Shown here piece after piece: positions 1-7,045 of a stretch of DNA of 7,045 nt (position 1 is its first letter; the number at the start of each line of letters is the position of its first letter). The notes below the pieces were generated by a model. That model worked only from the letters and a program-made list of their open reading frames with translations. It made no database searches and was not told the origin of the DNA. Source of the stretch: Akkermansiaceae bacterium (GTDB lineage: Bacteria > Verrucomicrobiota > Verrucomicrobiia > Verrucomicrobiales > Akkermansiaceae); the NCBI GenBank assembly GCA_025457805.1, contig JALOTR010000140.1, positions 1-7,045 of the forward strand, given 5' to 3'. The position numbers and the translations under genes are program-made.

Positions 1-138
1 TCTCAGGGTAGGCCTCATTGCATTCGGCCAACCCTGGGCTGGGATGCGGAATCCCGTTGGGATTCGGGAATCAAGACGAATGTGGTGGCGGTTTTCGTGC
101 GGAACCGCGTTGCGGTTCGATGATGGGGGGGCGTGGTT
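1..138. repeat. 137-bp tandem repeat, copy 1 (cut by the window start)
   Basis: First copy of a tandem unit that recurs at a spacing of 137 then 136 bp. It can form three hairpins. H1 pairs 2-9 with 31-38, then after an A/A mismatch GGCC 11-14 with GGCC 26-29, around an 11-nt loop. H2 is GAATCCC-GTT-GGGATTC at 49-65. H3 is GAACCGC-GTT-GCGGTTC at 102-118. H2 and H3 have perfect 7-bp stems and the same GTT loop. Position 3 is T where the other copies have C, which leaves a G-T wobble in the H1 stem. The array probably extends left of the window. Confidence 0.9.
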
Positions 139-274
139 CCCAGGGTAGGCCTCATTGCATTCGGCCAACCCTGGGCTGGGATGCGGAATTCCGTTGGGAT
201 TCGGGAATCAAGACGAATGGGGTGGCGGTTTTCGTGCGGAACCGCGTTGCGGTTCGATGATGGGCGGCGTGGTT
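139..274. repeat. 137-bp tandem repeat, copy 2
   Basis: Second, complete copy, nearly identical to copy 1. I count three substitutions (positions 140, 190 and 220 here) and a change in the G run near 262-266. H1 is 139-146 pairing with 168-175, with its inner GGCC pair. H2 is 186-202, where T190 makes a G-T wobble with G198. H3 is 239-255 and is perfect. Open reading frames through this region are byproducts of the repeat: the same peptide pattern recurs in shifted frames because the unit length is not a constant multiple of three. Confidence 0.92.
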
Positions 275-344
275 CCCAGGGTAGGCCTCATTGCATTCGG
301 CCAACCCTGGGCTGGGATGCGGAATCCCGTTGGGATTCGGGAAT
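275..344. repeat. 137-bp tandem repeat, copy 3 (truncated)
   Basis: Third copy holding only H1 (275-282 with 304-311) and H2 (322-338, perfect stem). Identity ends at 344, before the H3 part. A heptamer array begins immediately afterwards, so the last copy was either truncated by that array or is the natural edge of the repeat block. Confidence 0.9.
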
Positions 345-349
345 GGGTG

Positions 350-440
350 ATTGCCGAATGTTGATTGCGGATTGCGGATTGCCGATTGAAGATTGCCGAT
401 TGCGGATTGCCGATTGAAGATTGAAGATTGAAGATTGAAG
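350..440. repeat. Heptamer tandem array, consensus ATTG(C/A)(C/G/A)G
   Basis: Thirteen consecutive 7-bp units. The first is ATTGCCG at 350-356 and the second is degenerate (AATGTTG, 357-363). From 364 to 440 there are eleven clean units: ATTGCGG x2, ATTGCCG, ATTGAAG, ATTGCCG, ATTGCGG, ATTGCCG, then ATTGAAG x4. Units keep ATTG and the final G and vary only at positions 5 and 6. The homogeneous ATTGAAG run at the right end suggests recent expansion by slippage. It resembles the short tandemly repeated heptamers known from cyanobacteria and other bacteria. No coding function is evident. Confidence 0.95.
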
Positions 441-465
441 AAGCAGCGGCGGCACTCTTCGTCAT

Positions 466-486
466 CCGATAACCGATAACCGATAA
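466..486. repeat. Second heptamer repeat, CCGATAA x3
   Basis: Three exact head-to-tail copies of CCGATAA at 466-472, 473-479 and 480-486, 25 bp beyond the ATTG-type array. The unit length is the same (7 bp) but the sequence is unrelated. Confidence 0.9.
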
Positions 487-488
487 CC

Positions 489-530
489 CCGAGCCGACAT
501 CTGCAACTCGGAAGAGGCTGGGAAGCTCGG
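489..530. repeat. Short inverted repeat just downstream of the PH-domain gene
   Basis: CCGAGC at 489-494 can pair with GCTCGG at 525-530 across a 30-nt loop. It lies 10 nt past the stop of the minus-strand gene ending at 540. The stem is short, the loop is long and there is no T tract, so a terminator role is only a possibility. Confidence 0.25.
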
Positions 531-539
531 CCACTCGGA

Positions 540-1046
540 TCAGGCGATGCTCTCTCCGCCGTCATCCACACCTGCGGTTTCGTCGAAGTCCATTTCGCGG
601 ACGCGTTTGCGATCGCGTTGGAGTTCCACTTGTTTGCGGAGCAGTTCGCGCATTTCGGTGCCGCCGTGGATGGCGGGGATTTCGAGGCTGGGCATGGAGC
701 GATCGGAGGTTTCCAACTGGATGGAGGCGAGGCCGGTGAGGCGCATCCACCAAGTGCGGATCATCAGGGAGTCCTTGATGCGGTAGAGTTCGATTTCATC
801 TACATGCTGGTTGATGACGCCGCTGGTGATGCGGAGGCGTTCGGTGGTGAGTTCGAAGACCTGGGTGCGCACGACCAGATATTTCCACACCATATAAATC
901 GCCGGCAGGATCAAAGCGGCGAAGGCGGGAGGGAAAAAGACGCCGCCCACGAGGATGCCTGCAGCGAGCAGCAGGGCAATGGTGAAGGGACCGATGTTGA
1001 GCCACTGCGAGGGGCTGCCTTTCCATAGGGTGGTTTCATTACTCAT
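540..1046 (-). CDS. Bacterial PH-domain (bPH_2-like) membrane protein
   Basis: A 168-residue protein read from the ATG at 1046 (MSNETTLWKG). An in-frame ATG 36 nt further upstream is possible, but the family usually starts close to the tryptophan-containing N-terminus, and an AGGA lies a short way upstream of 1046. Residues about 18-36 and 40-58 form two closely spaced hydrophobic helices, a likely membrane hairpin. Residues about 60-140 match the bacterial pleckstrin-homology-like fold seen in YdbS/YdbT-type proteins (pattern VFELTTERLRITSG...ELYRIKD...LTGLASIQLET). The C-terminal 30 residues are charged and acidic, probably a cytoplasmic tail. The biochemical role of these proteins is not well defined. 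The gene sits 253 nt downstream of the DUF1080 gene, with a long inverted repeat between them, so it is probably transcribed separately. Confidence 0.85.
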   Translation of the reverse strand: MSNETTLWKGSPSQWLNIGPFTIALLLAAGILVGGVFFPPAFAALILPAIYMVWKYLVVRTQVFELTTERLRITSGVINQHVDEIELYRIKDSLMIRTWWMRLTGLASIQLETSDRSMPSLEIPAIHGGTEMRELLRKQVELQRDRKRVREMDFDETAGVDDGGESIA

Positions 1047-1131
1047 GGCGGCATCCTGCATCCGTCCGGGCGCTTGGGGCAAGTGGAGATTCCGCGAGGG
1101 ATTCCGAGTGCGATGCAGCTAGGAATTTTTC

Positions 1132-1250
1132 AACCGCAGATGGACGGGATTGACGCAGATTCAAGAGGGTAAGAATTCAGGTCTTGAGAAAATCAGGCCG
1201 AAATTTCCTGAAGTCCCTGAAATCTGTGTCCATCCTGTCCATCTGCGGTT
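1132..1250. repeat. Long imperfect inverted repeat (30-bp arms)
   Basis: The left arm 1132-1161 and right arm 1221-1250 are reverse complements at 27 of 30 positions, with 59 nt between them. The outer ends AACCGCAGATGGAC / GTCCATCTGCGGTT match perfectly over 14 bp. Inside the loop TTCAGG (1176-1181) can pair with CCTGAA (1207-1212). The element fills most of the gap between the DUF1080 stop (1300) and the PH-domain start (1046), both minus strand. It could end or attenuate transcription from the upstream gene, but has no U tract. It could equally be a dispersed MITE- or REP-like repeat. Confidence 0.85.
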
Positions 1251-1299
1251 CATTCCATCTCTCTTCGGTAGCGTGGTGCAGTAGCTGGAATCAAGTCTA

Positions 1300-1962
1300 T
1301 CAGGGCAGTTTGCGGATCTGGAGGTCCTTGTAGTGGATCACGCTCTTGGGATCGTGACCTTGCAGGGCGATGGTGCCTTCGCCGAGTTTGCGGCCGGGCA
1401 TGTTTTTGAGGTCTTTTTCTGGATTCCAGTTTTCCGGCTGGGTCCAATCGGTGGTGACCTTGCCGTTGATGGTGATGACGATGCGCTTGCCATCGACTTT
1501 GATTTGGTAATCGAACCACTCGCCATCCTTGTTGGGTGCGTTGTCCATCACATCCGCGATGGCATAGAGGCCGCCGGTTTTCTTGGCATCCGTGTGGGTG
1601 GCATTGACCTGGCATTCGTAGCCTGCGGAGGGCCAGCCCTTGTCCTGGAATGCGGTGTGGAAATAGATGCCGCTGTTGGATCCCGGGGTAGTCATCACCT
1701 TGGCCTTGAACTCGAAGTTGCGGAAGGAGGCCTTGCCATCGTCGCCGACGTAAAACAAGTGGGCGCGGCCGCCGTTGACGATCAGTTCGCCATCTTTGAC
1801 GGAGAAGACATTGGCTTTTTCCGTGGGTTGATCCTCGGTGCTGATGTTGGATTTCCAGCCACTGAGGTCCTTGCCATTGAACATGGAGATCCAGCCATCC
1901 GCCGCGCAGGAGGAGGCGGCGGTCAGGATCGAGAGGAATGCGGATGCGACGAGGGTTTTCAT
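1300..1962 (-). CDS. Secreted DUF1080 / 3-keto-disaccharide hydrolase family protein
   Basis: A 220-residue protein starting MKTLVASAF. Residues 1-21 are a signal peptide: Lys near the start, a hydrophobic core to about 15, then AASSCAADG. Cleavage is probably by signal peptidase I near SCA-A; the Cys gives only a poor lipobox (ASSC). The mature part is one concanavalin-like beta-sandwich of PF06439 with typical landmarks: FNGKDLSGWK at 28-37, SGIYFHT, GYECQV, KTGGLYA, GEWFDYQIKVDGKRIVITINGK and a C-terminal GTIALQGHD...IHYKDLQIRKLP. Some family members hydrolyse 3-keto-glycosides; others have no known activity, so the substrate here is unknown. It acts in the periplasm or outside the cell. 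It starts 54 nt after the stop of the HNOBA kinase on the same strand, which allows co-transcription. No Shine-Dalgarno is visible. Confidence 0.9.
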   Translation of the reverse strand: MKTLVASAFLSILTAASSCAADGWISMFNGKDLSGWKSNISTEDQPTEKANVFSVKDGELIVNGGRAHLFYVGDDGKASFRNFEFKAKVMTTPGSNSGIYFHTAFQDKGWPSAGYECQVNATHTDAKKTGGLYAIADVMDNAPNKDGEWFDYQIKVDGKRIVITINGKVTTDWTQPENWNPEKDLKNMPGRKLGEGTIALQGHDPKSVIHYKDLQIRKLP

Positions 1963-2016
1963 GAGGTTTCGAAGGTGGTTCCAGTGGCGGGCCGTGTCAA
2001 GCGGGGGGCAGCTTGC

Positions 2017-4580
<2,564 letters not shown>

Positions 4581-4584
<4 letters not shown>

Positions 4585-5141
4585 GCGGGTGCGGCTTGGG
4601 ACCAGCGGACTTGGAACACATCGTGATCGGCTCCCTCGGACTTGAGTTCCGCGACGGCGATTTCCACCGGCGTGCCAAACATTTTCCCAAGCCCCTGCAA
4701 GAGCCCTACCACAAAATCTGTCAGGCCGGGACGGTGTGAGTGATAGTGCAGCATCATCTCACCATCCTTCACATCCGTGCAGGAGAAACGCGGCGGTTGG
4801 AGGTCCGGGAAAATCATCGCCACGCGGGAATGGAAGGAGGGCAGGTTGAGCAGAAACTCCGGCAAAGTGCGGCCATTTGCCTCCAGCATGCTGCCATAGC
4901 CCTGACGCGCCGTGTGAAGCACCCAATGCTCGCCAAAGGCGATGAGGATATCCCGCGCCGACATGCCGAGCACCTCGCTGGCCGCGCCGACAAGATCGTA
5001 GGTGACTTTGTCCGGATAGCCTTCGTTGGAAAGGAACACATCCACATCCACGCCAGCCTTTTCCTTGATGGCCGACCATTTTTCCGGGCCGAAGTTTTTC
5101 ACCACCAAGTCCTCGATCGCCTTGTTGACCATCCCGTACAT
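4581..5141 (-). CDS. H-NOX heme-based nitric oxide sensor (HNOB domain)
   Basis: A 186-residue stand-alone H-NOX read from the ATG at 5141 ([13 protein letters not shown]), the usual start of this family. A longer frame from 5177 adds 12 residues encoded across a G8 run and is less likely. The proximal heme ligand is predicted to be His104 (LPSFHSRV), and the YxSxR heme-propionate motif is Tyr133, Ser135, Arg137. The PP pair at 116-117 fits the conserved heme-distorting proline region. By comparison with remembered family sequences, the distal position held by Tyr140 in the oxygen-binding Thermoanaerobacter protein is Phe143 here, which points to NO (and CO) rather than O2 binding. The C-terminal zinc-type cysteines of some proteobacterial members are absent. 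Its stop overlaps the kinase start by 4 nt, so the two are probably made together. No Shine-Dalgarno is visible. Confidence 0.95.
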
Positions 5142-5159
5142 GGGTCGATCTAGCAAGAT

Positions 5160-5167
5160 CCCCCCCC
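5160..5167. repeat. C8 homopolymer tract upstream of the H-NOX gene
   Basis: Eight consecutive C on the plus strand (G8 on the H-NOX sense strand), 18-25 nt upstream of the H-NOX start codon. A TTGACC hexamer resembling a -35 box lies just upstream of it on the minus strand (5177-5172), but I see no convincing -10 box. Confidence 0.8.
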
Positions 5168-5219
5168 GGTGGGTCAAGTGCCATCCCGGGGTGGCTTCCT
5201 ACGTCATCCCGTAGCCGCA

Positions 5220-5228
5220 GGGGGGGGG
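5220..5228. repeat. G9 homopolymer tract in the divergent intergenic region
   Basis: Nine consecutive G on the plus strand, followed by A and GGG. It sits 52 nt from the C8 tract, to which it is complementary, between the divergent H-NOX and T2SS F-like genes. Confidence 0.8.
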
Positions 5229-5251
5229 AGGGCAGCGGGCGGAACTTTGTT

Positions 5252-5280
5252 TTGCCAGACCGACTCCGCAAAACTACGCT
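5252..5280 (+). promoter_or_regulatory. Possible sigma70-type promoter for the T2SS F-like gene
   Basis: TTGCCA at 5252-5257 matches the -35 consensus at five of six positions. After a 17-nt spacer TACGCT at 5275-5280 keeps the first, second and last bases of a -10 box. Transcription would begin about 5 nt before the ATG at 5292, giving an almost leaderless mRNA, in line with the lack of a Shine-Dalgarno there. The match is by eye and could be chance. Confidence 0.3.
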
Positions 5281-5291
5281 CGTCCCCATTC

Positions 5292-6284
5292 ATGAAATCC
5301 CCGGCCGTCCACAAACAGATCTTCTATGCGGAAATGGCCAAGCTGCTGGAAGCGGGATTCGGCATCCGCGAGGCGGCGGGCGTGCTCGAAGGCACAGGGC
5401 TGCCGAAATCTCAGGAAATCCTCCTCAAGGAACTCCACCGCGGTTTGGAATCCGGCAAATCCATCACCGAGTCGCTCAGCGGAAATCCGGACGCCGTTTC
5501 CGAATTCGAGCGCGGGATCATCAGCGCCGGCGAACGCAGCGGCAGGCTGCCCCAAGCCATGCGGCATCTTGCGGAATACTTCGGCATGCTGGCCGCCGCG
5601 CGGCGGGATCTCATCCGCGGGCTCATCCATCCCATCGTGATTCTCCACCTCGGCATTTTCATTGGCACGGTGCCGGCAGGCATGCTCCGGCCGGACAAGA
5701 CTTCCGCCTCGCTGATGGTGGATTTTTTCTCCACCCTGTTGATCGCTTATGTCGTGGGCGTGGTGATTTACTTCGCCTGCCGCGCCATTCACAGCCGGGC
5801 CAAGGTGGATCCGAAGGTGGATGCCATGCTACGCCGCATTCCCTTGTTGGGGAAAACCCGCACCCATCTGGCCATGACCGCCTTCTGCAAGGTCTATCAC
5901 ACCTGTCTGCTAGCGGGCATCCCGATGCGTGAAACCGTCGCCTCCGCTGTCAACGCCTCGCAAAGCGGCCTCATCCTGGATGCCGGCAAGCGCCTCCAGC
6001 AAACTCTCGCGCAAGGCAATCCACTCGGCCCCGCGATGAGTGGGGAGCGGGCATTTCCCAAGGTGTTTTCCCGCACCTATGCCACGGGCGAGGCCGCCGG
6101 CACGCTTGATCGCGACCTCGCGAACTGGTCCCAGCACTATCACAACGAATCGCTCGCCAACGCCCGGACTCTCGCCGCTGCCATCCCGCGGATGCTTTAT
6201 CTCATCATCCTCTGCTACGCCGGTTGGCAGATTGTGGGATTTTACAACAGCTACTACTCGTCCCTGCTGAAAGAGTTGGAGTGA
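5292..6284 (+). CDS. Type II secretion system F-like inner-membrane protein (GspF/PilC family)
   Basis: A 330-residue protein read from the ATG at 5292 (MKSPAVHKQIFYAEMAKLLEAG). The frame is open further upstream, but that extension is low-complexity sequence across the G tract. Two T2SSF repeats are visible. The first spans about 8-130 (FYAEMAKLLEAGFGIREAAGVLEG...SGRLPQAMRHLAEYF) and the second about 205-325 (AFCKVYHTCLLAGIPMRETVASA...ATGEAAGTLDRDL). Hydrophobic segments lie near 117-140, 147-172 and 305-322. GspF/PilC proteins form the membrane platform that couples the assembly ATPase to the pseudopilus or type IV pilus. This one is shorter than the usual ~400 residues and lacks the N-terminal cytoplasmic portion ahead of the first repeat. 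No ATPase, pilin or secretin gene is nearby, so it may be an orphan paralogue of unknown target. Confidence 0.88.
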   Translation: MKSPAVHKQIFYAEMAKLLEAGFGIREAAGVLEGTGLPKSQEILLKELHRGLESGKSITESLSGNPDAVSEFERGIISAGERSGRLPQAMRHLAEYFGMLAAARRDLIRGLIHPIVILHLGIFIGTVPAGMLRPDKTSASLMVDFFSTLLIAYVVGVVIYFACRAIHSRAKVDPKVDAMLRRIPLLGKTRTHLAMTAFCKVYHTCLLAGIPMRETVASAVNASQSGLILDAGKRLQQTLAQGNPLGPAMSGERAFPKVFSRTYATGEAAGTLDRDLANWSQHYHNESLANARTLAAAIPRMLYLIILCYAGWQIVGFYNSYYSSLLKELE

Positions 6285-6342
6285 TGCCTCTGGCCGCCCC
6301 GCCCACAGGAAAATTCTCCGTCATTGCATTGGGGGGAAATTT

Positions 6343-6357
6343 CTGTCATCCAGACAG
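6343..6357. repeat. Small inverted repeat before the NarL-type kinase gene
   Basis: CTGTC (6343-6347) and GACAG (6353-6357) form a perfect 5-bp stem around a 5-nt spacer, 54 nt before the kinase start. It could be an operator half-site pair or a weak hairpin, but is short enough to be chance. Confidence 0.2.
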
Positions 6358-6410
6358 CCATCCCTCATGACCGGGTGAAAATCCGGCCGCGTCCCAACCC
6401 AGAGGCGGAC

Positions 6411-7045
6411 ATGAAACCCACACCCATACCACCCGGCGGGGAAACCCAGGCATCTGCCATCGAACCGATTTCAAAAGGCCGCGCCAAAGCAACCACGCGC
6501 CGCGCCGTCGCCTTGCAGAAGGCCAATCAGGAACTCCACCGCCAAATCGCCGCACGGCATCAGCTTGAGCAGGAAATCCTCGAAATCACCGAGATCGAAC
6601 GCCAACGCATCGGCCGCGATCTGCATGATGACCTCGGCCAGCGGCTGGTTGGCATTTCCTATCTCAGCCAGGTCCTCTCCAGCAGCCTCGCCTCCCGCCG
6701 TTCGCCCGATGCGGAGCTCGCTGCCAAGATCACACGCTTGTTGAACGAGTCGCTCTCGCTCACCCGCTCGCTCGCCCGCGGTCTCGATCCCGTGGCTTTG
6801 CAATCGGGCGGCCTCACTTCCGCCTTTGCAGAACTCGCCGAGCGCACATCGGAAATTTTCCTCGTCGATTGCCAATACCTCGGCCCGCAGGTGGAAACCA
6901 TCTTCAGCGACAAAGCCGCCATCCATCTTTACCGCATCGCCCAGGAAGCTGTGACGAATGCCGTGAGTCATGGCAAGGCCAGCGTGGTCCGCATCGAATG
7001 GATCGCCACTCCCACGTCCGCCACCTTGCGCATCACCGACAATGG
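6411..7045 (+). CDS. NarL/DegS-type sensor histidine kinase, 3' end outside the window
   Basis: The first 211 codons of a kinase starting MKPTPIPPGG at 6411, preceded by a weak Shine-Dalgarno AGAGG (6401-6405). The N-terminus is Pro-rich, then basic, and leads into a coiled coil (about 34-62). No membrane segment or recognisable sensor domain is present. The HisKA_3 dimerisation domain has phospho-acceptor His72 in ERQRIGRDLHDDLGQRL. The HATPase N box is HLYRIAQEAVTNAVSHG (172-188, Asn183). The sequence ends inside the G1 box (ITDN, Asp210), so about 50-80 residues with the rest of the ATP site are missing. Kinases of this class normally phosphorylate LuxR/NarL-type regulators, often encoded next door; such a gene may lie just past the window. 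It follows the T2SS F-like gene by 126 nt on the same strand. Confidence 0.92.
   Translation, partial: MKPTPIPPGGETQASAIEPISKGRAKATTRRAVALQKANQELHRQIAARHQLEQEILEITEIERQRIGRDLHDDLGQRLVGISYLSQVLSSSLASRRSPDAELAAKITRLLNESLSLTRSLARGLDPVALQSGGLTSAFAELAERTSEIFLVDCQYLGPQVETIFSDKAAIHLYRIAQEAVTNAVSHGKASVVRIEWIATPTSATLRITDN

Noticed and set aside
1..344. CRISPR array
   Set aside because: The whole 137-bp unit is conserved, with no short repeat separated by unique spacers, and no cas gene is present.
18..571. Several open frames of 69-139 codons on both strands in the repeat region
   Set aside because: They follow the tandem repeats, repeat the same peptide in shifted frames, and the minus-strand ones run into the PH-domain gene. 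No protein family is recognisable.
1972..2000. Promoter before the DUF1080 gene, from a perfect TTGACA at 2000-1995 on the minus strand
   Set aside because: At a 17-nt spacing the -10 position reads CACCTT, which does not resemble a -10 box. Nearby spacings are no better.
5142..5177. N-terminal extension of the H-NOX protein from an ATG at 5177
   Set aside because: The 12 extra residues are not family-like, cross a homopolymer run, and the internal MYGMVNKAI start fits the family length and N-terminus.
6321..6330. TCATTGCATT, identical to part of the H1 hairpin loop in the tandem repeat
   Set aside because: A single 10-bp match without the flanking stems is plausible by chance.

Overview
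The window looks like a chromosomal segment from a GC-rich Gram-negative bacterium, most likely of the Verrucomicrobia (PVC) group. This is an inference from three things: a secreted DUF1080 (3-keto-disaccharide hydrolase family) gene, which is abundant in that phylum; genes with little or no Shine-Dalgarno signal; and intergenic DNA full of hairpin repeats and 7-bp tandem repeats. I see no tRNA, rRNA, CRISPR array, transposase or phage gene.

Layout. Positions 1-539 carry no credible gene. They hold a ~137-bp tandem repeat (two near-complete copies and one truncated), each full unit able to fold into three hairpins, followed by an ATTGNNG-type heptamer array and three copies of a second heptamer, CCGATAA. 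Four genes follow on the minus strand. In transcription order (right to left) they are an H-NOX heme protein (4581-5141), a hybrid histidine kinase with an N-terminal HNOBA domain (2017-4584), a secreted DUF1080 protein (1300-1962) and a bacterial PH-domain membrane protein (540-1046). A long imperfect inverted repeat (1132-1250) separates the last two. On the plus strand are a type II secretion F-like membrane protein (5292-6284) and the start of a NarL-type histidine kinase (from 6411) that runs off the end of the window.

How the genes may work together. The centre of interest is the H-NOX/HNOBA pair. In animal soluble guanylate cyclase, H-NOX, HNOBA, a coiled coil and the cyclase lie in one chain. 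Here the H-NOX is a separate protein whose stop codon overlaps the kinase start codon (ATGA), and the partner is HNOBA - coiled coil - PAS - GAF - histidine kinase - receiver. The H-NOX keeps the proximal heme histidine and the YxSxR motif, and seems to have a non-polar distal residue, which favours nitric oxide over oxygen sensing. The likely model is a cytosolic NO sensor handing its signal to the kinase through the HNOBA domain. The DUF1080 gene starts 54 nt after the kinase and may be co-transcribed, but nothing in the sequence proves it is an output.

The divergent plus-strand pair (T2SS F-like protein and soluble NarL-type kinase) shows no clear functional link with the NO-sensing pair.
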